Positions 29,890-41,377 of a DNA stretch of 64,000 nt are shown here, in pieces (position 1 is the stretch's first letter; each line of letters begins with the position of its first letter). A program made the translations under genes and the position numbers. This stretch comes from Liquidambar formosana (lineage: Eukaryota; Streptophyta; Magnoliopsida; Saxifragales; Altingiaceae): positions 16,293,822-16,357,821 of the forward strand of contig CM077827.1 of the NCBI GenBank assembly GCA_039720395.1, written 5' to 3'. The notes under the pieces were generated by a model. It was not told the DNA's origin. It saw only the letters and a program-made list of their open reading frames with translations, and did not search any database.

Positions 29890-31097
29890 CCACGTTTTTT
29901 TGTTGCTTTCTAAGAACATCTAATACTTGCCATCTTTTGAGGAGGGCTCTTGCCATCACATAAGGTACTTTAAGGTTTTCATTAGTTTATATTTTTTAAG
30001 ATTTTATGAAAAATATAAAAAGTTGTTATGGAAATTAGTTACATTGTTCACTAAAAAATATCATTCTGAATAATTTTGTAGAAGAAAGTTTTTCCAAAAT
30101 TTATCATTTAAGCAGACTTTTTGGTCATTTACAATCTTTATTTCATTTTCCATGAAAAATGGCTAAAAAGTGTACTTAAATGACAAATTTTGAAAACAAA
30201 TTCTTCAACAAAGTTGTCCGGAATAATGTTTTCTAGTAGACTATGTGATTAGTTTTTGTAAATTTTTTATATAGTTTTCATAAAACTTAAAAAATACAAA
30301 TTAAGTGGGGGCCATAGAGTACTTTATGTGGTGGCAATAGCCTAGTCCCTATCTTTTTTGCACTTCACCTAACAAAAAAACATTTATTAAATGGTGTGCT
30401 AAAGGTGTGCCATTGCCATATTTTAATAATAGTACACTTTATCCTTACTCCAATGGTGTATTAAAGCGTGTGTTTAAAAATAACAATAACTCACATTTGT
30501 GTTATATTTGGCATACCTTTAAGCTAAAATAGGACAAAGTTGATTAGAAAAAAAGAGAGGATAGTGGCTATGCCAAAAAATGACATGTTTACCATCTGCA
30601 CTATCGGAGCACAATGTGTCAAATTATAGCATTTGGCATTGTAACTTATGCTAAAATAGAAATAGCATAGGTAAAGTAGCATCAACCACTAGAGATGCTT
30701 TAAGATAGCTAGTTAGCTATCCAAGTAAGTACTCTAAGAGTGCTGGTTACTTTTTAGTTATATTAATTTTTTATCATTAATTTTTCTTTTTTAATTATTT
30801 GGTGGAAATAGAAAGAAGGAATGGTGCAAATAGAAATAGAAAATATCACTTTCTTTACCAAATAGCTAAATGTAGGTAGTCAAAATGACAACAACTAAAA
30901 TAGCTAGCCCATTAGAAGGAAAAATAAGAATTGGCTATCTAAAATAGCCAAGGTGTAGACAACCAAATTTTGTCGGGCCGCCTCCGAACAAAATCAATCA
31001 ACCCATCAGCAGTATAATTAGGTCGGACACACTTAGTACCTAATTTTATTCACCTTGTCCTACCCACCACTAAGACAAGGCATTCCCCCCAGTTCAA
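29890..31097. other. AT-rich upstream of CDKC, MITE-like debris
   Basis: No gene recognised. Segments near 30.45-30.97 kb ('actagagatgctttaagatagc', repeated 'aaaatagctagc' and 'ctatctaaaatagcc') resemble the interior and ends of the TAA-flanked MITE at 8.2-9.0 kb. Borders are unclear. Confidence 0.4.
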
Positions 31098-31363
31098 TCT
31101 TCAAACCCTTAAATCGAACCCCTGAAGCAACCTTAGATGGTTCAATTTCTCATAATTTTTTATCCAATGGTTAATCCGACCGTTGGATCTTCAATTCAAT
31201 GTTCCTAAAACGATTTAGGATCATTTGATTGGGAATCAGAAGGCACAGACCCTCTGATCCCTAAAACTCCTAAATCGAACCCCTAAAGCAACCTTGGGTG
31301 GTTCGATTTCTCATAATCTTTTATCCAATAGTCAATCGACCATTGGATCTTCAATTCAATATT

Positions 31364-32752
31364 TGTTGGCCCCAAGGGTTCAATCCTTCATTGTTTTGAT
31401 GATTAACAAAGTTAAGATGTTTTGATTTGTATCTAATGACAAGTGAAGTTCTTGATGAGACAGGTATTATAATGTACACTTCACAAAATGGTTCAAATGG
31501 GATCACAAAGCAGGCTATACATCTCATGTCACAAGAACAATCTTATGGAACCTTAAAGTTATATCTTTCAACTTAGAATATGAATGTTTTAGGATCATTG
31601 TGTAAGATTGATCCATCATATGCTCACCTAGGTTTCCAAGGTCTTTATAAAGTAGTAAAACTATTTTAAAAGACATAAAAGGTTTTTTGGTCAGAAACTG
31701 TCAAATTAGTGGACTTCTTTTGTAAAATATGTTTTTCCTGTAAACAGTAACTTTCAGACGACCAAATTGTCTTTACAGTCGACCAAAAGTTTTTAGACGA
31801 CCAAAGTGCCATCTCAGACGACCAAGAAATTCCAGGCTTGATCTTTAAGTCTTTCACCCTTATGGAATTTTCAGTCGACCAAATGGTCATTTTAGACGAC
31901 CAACTTATCTGAGGCACTTCATTTGGAAAATGTCCTTCTGGAATTTTCAATCGACCAAAATCTCGTTTTCAAACGACCAAAATGCCATTTCAGTTGACCA
32001 AAAGGTCTTTTTAAACGATCAACTTGTCTGAGGCATTTCTTTATGTCCTCTGGAATTTTTAGTTGACCAAAACTTACTTTCAGTCGACCAAGTCTTTCGG
32101 GAAAAACATAACGACTAGTTTTTAAACAGCCATTTGAAGCTTTTAATGCCTCTCAACTACTTTTCCTGACATTTAATGCTATGGAACGGTCATATTAGAC
32201 CCAAGGGCTATAAAAGCAACACTTGAACTCATTTATGAGGTAATTGATTGAGATAAAACGACAACATTCATTGTCATCTTCATCAAAACCTTAGAAATCT
32301 CAAGTGAGCATTCATTGTGATCAATCTTTAGCTGAGTGAGCTTGTAAATCAGTGTTTATCTACTCTTGAGGAGAGTTTATTGTACACAAACAATTATCAA
32401 ATCATCTTGTATTGAAGGGTTGTGGAAACCCTAACTTTGAAGCCCTTGAAGAGGGCTTTGTGTAAGTGTTTGGGAAAAAACACTTGTAGCTGTGTAAAGG
32501 TTTGGTCTTCACCTTAGAAGAAGATTGAGATAGTGGATTTGAATCCTCAAGCGAGCCCTTGAGGCGAGGACATAGACGGGGAGCCGAACCTCGTTAAAAT
32601 CGTTTGCATTCTCTCTCTCTATATCTCCATATTATTGCATACTTGTGATATTCTTTATTCTTGCAATAATTTGATTTTAATTTGCTAATTTGACTTTTAT
32701 TTGACTATAAACCTTATTCACCCCCCTCTAGGGTTGTATACTTGGGACTACA
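31364..32752 (+). mobile_element. Solo LTR (1389 bp), probably Ty1/copia (SIRE/Maximus-like)
   Basis: It begins TGTTGGCCCCAAGGGTTCAA and ends GGGACTACA (TG...CA). The flanks ATATT (31359-31363) and ATATC (32753-32757) form a 5-bp target duplication with one mismatch. The surrounding tandem unit resumes exactly across it. Inside are a TATA box (CTATAAAAG, 32208-32216), polypyrimidine runs and a repeat-rich U3. No internal region is left, as expected after LTR-LTR recombination. The lineage name is my recognition and uncertain. Confidence 0.8.
31755..32095 (+). repeat. About twelve CGACCAA motifs in the solo LTR U3
   Basis: GACGACCAA, GTCGACCAA and close variants recur about every 20-40 bases upstream of the TATA box. 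The placement is that of a U3 enhancer array, which is an inference. Confidence 0.7.
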
Positions 32753-33880
32753 ATATCCCTAGAACAGTCTAAGACCATTTGATTGGGAATCAAAAGGTAC
32801 AAACCCTCTGATCCCCAAAACCCCTAAGTCAAACCCCTAAAGCAACCTTTGGTGACTCGATTTCTCACAATTTCTTATCTAATAGTCAATCCGACTGTTG
32901 GATCTTTAATTCAATGTTCTTAGAGCGGTCTAAGACCATTTGATTGGGAATCAGAAGGCACAGATCCTCTGATCCCCAAAACCCCTAAATCGAACCACAT
33001 CGAACCCTTGAAGCAACCTTGGGTAGTTCGATTTTTCACAATCTCTTATCCAATGGTCAATCCGACCGTTGGGTCTTTAATTCAATGTTCTTAGAATGGT
33101 CTACGACCATTTGATTGGGAACCAAAAGGCACAGACCCTTGGATCCCCAAAACCCCTAAATCAAACCCTTAAAGCAACTTTGGGTGATTCGATTCCTCTC
33201 AATCTCTCATCAAATGGTTAATCCGACCGTTGGATTTTCAATTCAATGTCTCTAGAACAACATAGGACCATTTGATTGAGAATTAGAAGGCACAAACCTT
33301 CTAATCCCCAAAACCCCCAATTATACCCCCTTAAAGCAGCTCAGGGTGGTTTGATTCTTCAAAATTCCTCGTCCAACAAACAATCCAATAGTTGGATCTT
33401 CAATTCAAGTCCCTAAGATCAACTTGGGACCATTAGTTCGAAGATCAAAAGGCGCAAACCTTGCGATCTCCAAAACCCCTAATCTAAACCCCCTAAAGCA
33501 ACTTAGGATGATTTGATTCTTCACAATCCTTCATCAAATGGGCGATCCAACCGTTATATCTCAAATTCAAGTCCCTAAGATCAATTTAGGACCATTCGAT
33601 CAAGAATCGGAAGGCACAAGCTTTACGATCAACGAAACCCTTTTCATCACTACTTGAATTGAACTTTGGGTAGCTTCGTTCTTCAAAATCACTCCTCCGA
33701 TGACAAATCCAACCATTGGAACTCAAATTCAACCCCTTAAGATCAGTTTGAGACCATTTGATCGAAGATCAGGCGTCATTTGCTTCATAATCAAAGAAAC
33801 CTTAATTAGTAGCCTTAGGAGCACTATACTTGTTCTCCCACACTCCTCCTATTAGATGTTTAATTCTCAAATAAAAAGAC

Positions 33881-34260
33881 ACTCACAAACATGCCCTACA
33901 TCTCCAAAAGATGTTATAAAACTTCATTCCCGAACTGCTGTTGATGCTGTGTGAAAATTTGGCTAAGTTTGGAAAACCCAATTTTTAAAAGTGTAATTCT
34001 CAAAATAATTTTTGGTGGTAATTGATCTTTATATAAAAAGAAAACATGTGTGATTTTATGAGGTCAAAATACCTTGAATAGATTGATCAATGAACATGTT
34101 TTATTTTGGAAAACTGTCCAAAAATTAATTTTTGTACTAAAACTCAAATTTTAGATTTTGATCTATTGAGAATTGCATTTTTTTAAGTATTTTTATTGAA
34201 TTTAAATGGGGGTATTCCTTTATTTACACTGTAAACTTAAAGTAAATGGAGAACATTTAC
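33881..34260. other. AT-rich spacer, nothing recognised
   Basis: No frames, repeats or element ends were identified between the tandem array and the large LTR to the right. Confidence 0.4.
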
Positions 34261-34424
34261 TTAAATATTTACAATGGAAATATGTAGCAGAGCCAGTTGC
34301 AGCAGAGGAGTAGCAGAGGTGCAAGAACTGTGAAACCAGCCACACCCAATCAAAATCTTGGCACATATATCAAGCAATCACATTTGTCAAGGCAAATGAT
34401 TGCTGATTGGATAAAAAGGCTACC

Positions 34425-34674
34425 CACGCCTACCATGTAGGCGTGAATAAGCCCATCAGATAGGGCATGCATATCAAGAAATCACACATTCCAAGGCAAA
34501 TCATTGCTAATGGATAAAAAGGCTACTCACGCCTACAATGTAGGCATGGAGAGCCCACCCTTTTTGACTTTCACCTGCAAAGATTCTCTACGCGTGCAAG
34601 TATGTTTGGCAGAAGGTGAGGTTAGCCTACGCCTACAAGGTAGGTGTGAGCCCACGCTTGTATTGCTAGCGTGG
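34425..34674 (+). repeat. Four CACGCCTAC-type hairpins
   Basis: 34425-34445 is a perfect 9-bp stem (CACGCCTAC / GTAGGCGTG) with a 3-base loop. 34528-34548 has the same stem with one mismatch. 34629-34647 is a version with a G-T pair. 34652-34674 has a 7-bp CCACGCT/AGCGTGG stem. The first two lie in a diverged direct duplication of about 103 bp. Confidence 0.8.
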
Positions 34675-35980
34675 ATAATCTCCCTTGGCAGAATGCCCTT
34701 TTGCCACTTTTGGACATTTTTGGCCCTAATAAGTGGGGTAATTCCTTCTCAAAACAATTTCTAAATGAACCCCATGTCCCATTTTCCCAAAATGCCCTTC
34801 CAAATGTCCATTTTACCCCTAAAAATCTAATTCTTCCTTATAAATACTCCACTTCCAATTCATTTAGGGGATCCCTAAGGCACCCTACCAAAACCATGCC
34901 AAACTTTCTCCAAGCCTTCTTCTAATTCTCACCACTCTTGTACATCAAGAACCCCAACTCTCCCACTCACAAATCTTTACACAAATCCATCCCACCACCA
35001 CTTCTCACTCCCATCACGACAAAGTTACCACTCTTACTTAAACTCTACCACAACTCCTTTCATAAACACTTCTCCCACAAACTTTATGACTGATTTTGAA
35101 GGAAAATCAGTAGGTGTACTTCCACTTTTGCCTTGGGTAGCATAGGAAGTTCATACAAGAATCTGCTTATGTTTGCTACATTCTGACAGTTAACTTCATG
35201 TCTGGCGACAGTCAACTTCACTTAGGTTGATTGGTAACTTTACTGTGTTACAAGTGTTCACTCTTAAGCACACAATTTGCCAAAGATTCAAGTTCCATAA
35301 ACTCTCAAGCATGCTTGGGGCATCAAAGGAGTACTACAAGGGGGGAATTTCAAGCCCAGCCAAGAAGCACTCAAGCCCACACTCATCAAAGCTAAGGTGA
35401 AAATCACCTACATTAGGTGGGCATTTCTTTTGATTTCATTTCCAAGTTCTTTCAACATTGATATTATTACTTATTACAGCCTCAATATGTGATTGCCACC
35501 TTCCTCATTCTGGCCCGAGTACGTATACGGACTTCCTAACACGTATCGTAGAGGGATCAAAGTCTGGTACGGTGGGTTTAGAGGTAAGGAGACCCTAAAC
35601 AACCTTTTTGCATGCAAACCACTCCAATAGGTTGCTAGCACCCATTTTTCTTTTTTCTTTTTTTATTGCATGTGAGCTTAAATATGTGATGCTTGAAATG
35701 GAAATTCAAGCATATCAAAAGGTCAGAGTGATATTTAAGCAAAATCAAAATTGGCAAGGTTAGGTTCATGCATGCATGCATATTATTTATACTAACCTCT
35801 TCTTATTTTCTTCTTGGTAATCACAATCTCCTTGGACATAAAATAACCTCCCTTTTGCTATGGAGTTTATTGGACTTAATTGAAAATCCCCATGTTTGGA
35901 TAAATGGACAAAGGCAAGGACAAAGACAAATTCATTCAAAATGATTGTTCTTATTTTTCTTATTTATTTACTTATTTATT

Positions 35981-36250
35981 TTAGAGGCTATGGCTTTAGC
36001 TATTCTCTGGGTTGTGGTTGTTGCGACTCTTTGCCCCAATGTTTGTACATTATTAGTTTTTATTTATTTACTTTTTAATTTTAGAGGCTATGGCTTTAGC
36101 TATCCTCCGGGTTGTGGTCGTTGCGACTCTTTGCCCCAATGCTTGTACATTATCAGCTTTTATTTATTTACTTCTTAATTTTAGAGGCTATGGCTTTAGC
36201 TGTCCTCCGGGTTGTGGTCGTTGCGACTCTTTTGCCCCAATGCTTATGTA
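35981..36250 (+). repeat. Tandem triplicate, exact 100-bp period
   Basis: TTAGAGGCTATGGCTTTAGC starts at 35981, 36081 and 36181. Copies are very similar, and the third is partial. The short frames MALAI... that recur here are generated by the repeat, not by a gene. Confidence 0.9.
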
Positions 36251-37941
36251 CTTTTTATTTTATGGTCACTTGACCCTTTTATTTTTGTACATATACTTGT
36301 GCTTATCAAAGCAATAAATATTGCATTCATGAATTCCAAACCTTGCCAAGGTTGATTATGTTTATGTACCTTTTGACATTTCAATATATTTATTTCAAGT
36401 TTCATGCTATGTGATATTTTAATCATCGTATTCCCCTGTGAATAAGGTTTAGGCGAGGTTTTAAGGTAGGCTATCATGTTATGGATGAAAGTTTACAGCA
36501 GCAAATGCTTAAAAACTCATCCCTCACATAATAGCTTACCACCATCAAAATGGATTACGCTAAATTCCAATGAATAATCCAACTCGAAATCTAGGAACTC
36601 CTGCGTGTCCCTATGTCACATATTAAAATTCCAATCCTTAAGAGATTTAGTTGATTACATTTTTATTTAATTAATTCAAGTGCGCTTCAAGATTGGATAA
36701 GATTCCTTCTAGCCATTTTCATGCTTCAAAAGCCCCTCAAATAATTTCCCAAAAAGTCTTTTAGAATTGAGAATGATTCTTTACATCTCAAATCCCCGCT
36801 AAAAGGGTTCAGCTTTCAAAAAAGGTTTTATTCATGCCTGCGTGGGATCATTTTCCCACAAATCATTTGTGACAACGTTACCATCCTTATTAGACAAAGA
36901 TTTTGATTTCATGATTCAAAAAGAATATATTTGTTACCAAGCGAGATGTTAACATGCACATCATTTACAAAGAATCGCTTTCAAAATCCTCGACGAGTGC
37001 ATAAAGGTTTTAATTAACGAGTTCAGTCCAAGAATGACTCAAATAACTCTTTTCATAAATAGGGCGCATGCTCCCTTTTCTAAAAAACATCTTTTCATCA
37101 CATGAAGTCAATTTTCTAAAACCATCATTCTATGCAGGACCCCTCCTTTGTTGGGACTAGGGACCATAAAGTTTCACTTTCATTTTGCATAAACAGAATT
37201 CCGTTAAACTTCAAAAGTGCTCCCTTTTTACCTAAGATACATTTCTCTTCTTTCAAAAGGAACCCCTGTCTTTTCTTTACCCATTCCATCGACTTCAAAA
37301 GTCCCGAGTTCTCTAAAAATCTAAAGTAGATTTGCACTTAGTATTAATTCATTAAAAATGCAATCACATCATTTCCATTTCCATCCCCTCATAAAAGGAT
37401 TGATTTTTACCACTGCAAGATAGAAATGCTGCCCATTGGGAGTTAATCAATTTGATCTAAGATACCCATGAAAAGGAAGGCAAATTTGTGGTTTTTTCAA
37501 AAGGTTCTCATTTACAAAAACCTTAAGGCACATTTTCGAACACCAATACTTTCGAAACCTTATTCAAATGCTTTAAGGGATCTCTTTTCAAAATAACAAA
37601 ATTCATCATCTTTTAAAGAAGGTATTTTATGTCAAATTGTTTATGTAGAAAATCAGTAATATCAAAAAAGGATTTAAATAGAAACATTGTCAAAATTGGG
37701 AACCATTGGATTCCAACAGGCGATGTGGGGTGCCTGATACCTTCCCCACTCATAACCAAACCCCCTTACCTTCAATCTCTAGTCTTACAGACCACTAAGA
37801 GTTATTCAATTTTCAAATGGACCTCAAATGGACCCATTTGTTGATATGGACCTCAAATGGACTTATTTTGGGATCTCAAATGAATCCATTTTCTAATACA
37901 CCATAGGATGCCTAATCACATCCTCAAACCCTCTTGATTAG

Positions 37942-38285
37942 TGGTAACTCCATAGCCTTGATTATTCTAGATATGTTTGCATGCCTATACTGGTAAAGAT
38001 GCCCTTGAAATGAACCAATTTCCATAACCATCATTCCACCCATCCAAATGGATGACTCAAGGTCACCCCATCATAGGGAAAAAAAAAAAAAAAAAAAAAA
38101 AATCCTTTTTTGGGGTAGTAACACAAGGGGATTGGATAACTAGCCTTCTTGGAAATGCTCTAATAATGTTTTTTTTACATGTACAATTCCATTCAAGTAA
38201 AGACATGTTGATATAAATTATGTTAGCCAAATGTACCCTGCAACCCATCAATATATAGGGTACAACTCCCAATATAGGTACTGGT
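37942..38285 (+). mobile_element. PBS-like site and start of the internal region, left Tat-like copy
   Basis: After the PBS-like TGGTAACTCCATAGCC the sequence matches, in reverse complement, the opposite copy through 'ccttgattattctagatatg' and on to 'ccttttttggggtagtaac' near 38.11 kb. An A-run of about 27 interrupts it at 38080-38102. Confidence 0.6.
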
Positions 38286-38286
38286 A

Positions 38287-38556
38287 CTCCCTCTGTCCCG
38301 TAAAAATAGGTCATGTTTGACAAAACACACAATTTAAGAAAAATCATCATTTTACTGACTTATCATTTATTAAACTCTATTTTTCCAAAAATACCCTTAA
38401 CTACTTTTTATTGGGTTTTGTGTTAAAAGTAATTATTGAAATAACAAGGGGTAGTATAGGAAGTTCAAAAAAATTATGATTTGACTTTTCAAAATGGCAA
38501 ACATTTTGGGACAAAAAAAGTTGCAAAAATGGCCTATCTTGGTGGGACGGAAGGAG
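38287..38556. mobile_element. Stowaway MITE
   Basis: Ends CTCCCTCTGTCCCG and GGGACGGAAGGAG are close to the canonical Stowaway termini. TA flanks both sides (38285-38286 and 38557-38558). 270 bp, AT-rich interior. It sits in the spacer of the inverted Tat-like pair. Confidence 0.88.
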
Positions 38557-38559
38557 TAT

Positions 38560-41372
38560 AACTTATATCAGTATTGTTGCTACCCCAAAAAGGGAATCCC
38601 TTAAGAGGTTTGAGGGATTTTTAATGGGACAACCCTAATTGGCATGGAACAAGGATTTTAAGAGTTAGATGGGCTTGAACAAATTGATTAGGTTCAATTC
38701 AAAGGCGCCTTAACTAGTCTAAACATGCGGGCATATTTAGAACAATCAAGGCTATGGAGTCGCCACCAATCATGGGTTTGAAGATGTAATTGGTCATTTG
38801 AAGTTCTATTTAAAAATAAGTCCATTTGAGTCCCAAAATAAATCCATTTCAGGTTTATTTGAAAATTGGTCAATTTGAGGATTATTTAAAATATTGAATG
38901 ACTCTTAAAGGTCTATGAGACTAGAGATTGAGGGTAAGGGGATTTGGTTACGAGCGAGGAACGTGTTAAGCACCCCACATCACCCATCAGAATCCAGCAG
39001 TTCCCAATTTTAACAATGTTTCTATTAGAATCCCCTATTGACATTATCGATTTCTTACATAAACAATTTAACATGAAAGATCCCTTTTGAAGAATGATGA
39101 ATTAAATGGTAATTTTGAAAGACAATATTTTGAAAAAGAATCCTTAAAGGCATTTCAACTGATGTTTAAGTAAAAGATGTTTGAAAATATACCCTTAAAA
39201 GATGTTTGAAAATATGCCCTTGAAAATATTTTAGAAATGGTTTGATGGAATCCTTTTGAAAAAGATCACAAATTCGCTTCCTTCTCAAAAGTGAATATCT
39301 TAAATCAAATTGGTTTACTCCCTATTGATAAAATATCCCTATCTTATAATGGTAGAAATTGAATTTTAAAAGAATGTAAGTGGGAATGATGTAATTCCAT
39401 CTTCAATGAATTATTGCCAAGTATGCATTAATCTTAAACTTTGGGATGCTCACAACTTTTGAATACATTGAAAAAGGGGGTTGAAAAGGTGTACTTTTTG
39501 AAAGTATTTGAAGGTAAAAGGGATGTTCCTTTTTGTGAATAAATGAAATCTTTTGAAGACAAAGGTTCCTTCTTTGAAGGAAAAATTATATTTTGGGTAA
39601 GATAGCATTTTTGAAGTGCAAAAGAGGTTCATTTTTGTAGGGTGTAACTTTAGGTGCTAATTCTACCACAAAGGAATTGTCTTTTTATGAAATGATGATT
39701 TTGGAAAATTGGTTTCATGTAGTGCAATGATTTTTGGAAAAAAGGGCATGTGTCATTTTAATGAAAAGATTTATTTGGACTATTGATTGGAATGAATCTT
39801 CAATTGAAAACATTTGGTGACCACTCAAGGCGTAGTATTGAAAACATTTACTAAAAACGTCTTTTGAGCATGACTTGATTTGGCCATTTCATGAGTATCA
39901 TTTTTAACAAAAATTAATTAAAGTTGTCTAAACTTGATTTTTTTATAAAACTTGTACTTAGAAATCATTTTGCCAAACCTTGGGTCAACAAAATTGTGTA
40001 AAACAATGTTTGACTTTGAGATTATGATGAATAAAAAATTCCCAAGGCGAAAGAATTTGATAAAGATAAGTTTAGGTAATGAATAGCTTTGAATCTTTTG
40101 AAAATGACTGAAAAGCAGGAGTTTATTGAAACCAATCAAAACAAAATGGCCAACTTAAGGCACAAATGATTTTTAGATTTTTCGCCCTTTTGTGCTAATA
40201 TTTACAACACTTTGAAAATTATTTGAGAATTCTTAAGGGATTTTCCAGATTGGGAAAATGGGATTTTGGAAGCTGTGAAATGGGCATAGGCAGATTTGAT
40301 GCTTTAAGGAAAACAACGAGTTTTCACAAAACCCACCAAGGGATAATGACCATATTAGATTGCAAATGATTTTTTGAAATTATTTCCTTTTGAAGGAATG
40401 TTAAGGACACATTGAAAATTTTTTATAATTTTTATGGAATTTTCCTAGTTGAGGAAACAGTGTTTTAAAAAGCCATGAGGTGGAGGTTAATGGGTTTGAT
40501 GTTTTGTTGAAAACAGTGTGGTTTATTGAAAACTAGTGGTGAACGATTGGTCCGAATATGGTCAAAATTATTTTTAAAAATTATTCCCTTTGGTGAGGAG
40601 GTCCTTGACATGTTGAAAAGCATTTATGAATTTTTTGGAATTTTTCAAAGTTGAAAAGGTTGTCCTTTTGAGGTTATGAAACACTGACTGCTATTTTGGA
40701 GGCAATCTCTATTTGTTGGCTATTTTTGGAATTTTATATTTTTACTTGCAATTTCCTTTGGTGGGTCGACTTAGGACACATAAAGGCACACTCTCAATTT
40801 TTTGGGAATATTGGAACTGATTGGATTGGATTTTGAAGCACAAAAAGTGGGGTGGGCAGATTCTGTCCAAATTTTAACACACTTGTAAAAATTGATTGAA
40901 AATGATATCAAATGATTTTTTAAAAAGCTAAAAATTTTGTCACATAAAATAGGGATATTATGGAGTCCCTTGGATTTTTGGTGGATTTTGCTTGCATGTT
41001 TTGGTGAATGCACAATTCGAACCAAGTTGATGGCAGTAGGCTGGCATGCTATGGGCAAATTTGAGCCCTTATTGCTTGGGTCGAGTCCATAGCATGGTGG
41101 CTAACCCAAAAGCTATTAGTTTTGATTAGTTAACATTCATATTAACAAAAAGCATCATTGCGTGTGAAACTTTTGAATAAACACATCAAATAATCTATAG
41201 ATACATAAACACTATCAACCTTAACAAGCTTTAGAATTTATGAACACGATGTTTATTACTTTTGATAATCATAAGTGTAAGAAAGGAGGGTCAAGAGATC
41301 ACAACCATAAGTAAATTACAATAAATTGGGAGAGGGTCAAGGGACCATAAACCCGAGGAGAGTCAAATGATT
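38560..41372 (-). mobile_element. Inverted Tat-like copy: internal start, PBS and LTR part
   Basis: Read on the minus strand from the right, this is LTR sequence that reaches a better-preserved PBS TGGCGACTCCATAGC (38765-38751) and then the start of the internal region. It pairs by eye with 36.9-38.2 kb of the + copy, for example 39240-39350 with 37430-37530 and 38700-39000 with 37690-37990. The LTR continues on the far side of the copia insertion, at 51070-52131. No coding frames were recognised. Confidence 0.6.
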
Positions 41373-41377
41373 GCAAC

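Larger units (their letters stand above)
31098..33880 (+). repeat. Tandem array, ~160-bp unit, about nine copies, split by a solo LTR
   Basis: The landmark 'ccaaaacccctaaatcgaacccctaaagcaacc' recurs at about 31098, 31257, 32811, 32971, 33142, 33304, 33465, 33628 and 33790, a steady spacing of 159-171. Each unit also contains a CCGTTGGAT segment and GGACCATTTGATTGGGAATC or a variant. Copies become more diverged to the right. One unit is interrupted by the LTR at 31364-32752. The unit length is in the range of plant satellites, but the array is short. Confidence 0.85.
34261..37941 (+). mobile_element. Large LTR (~3.7 kb) of a Tat/Ogre-like Ty3/gypsy element, + orientation
   Basis: This non-coding block ends just before a primer-binding-like site at 37942 (TGGTAACTCCATAGCC). 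That site is a decayed form of the TGGCGACTCC (tRNA-Arg type) PBS seen in Tat/Ogre elements. A TATA box lies at about 34838 (CTTATAAATACTCC). Inside are four hairpins (34425-34674) and a 100-bp triplicate (35981-36250). Segments of it match, in reverse complement, 51.07-52.13 kb and 38.77-41.3 kb. The left edge is not defined exactly. Confidence 0.6.

Noticed and set aside
35896..36317. Overlapping membrane-like frames with MALAILRVVVVATLCP
   Set aside because: Generated by the 100-bp tandem repeat; the same peptide recurs because the DNA does, with no independent gene evidence.
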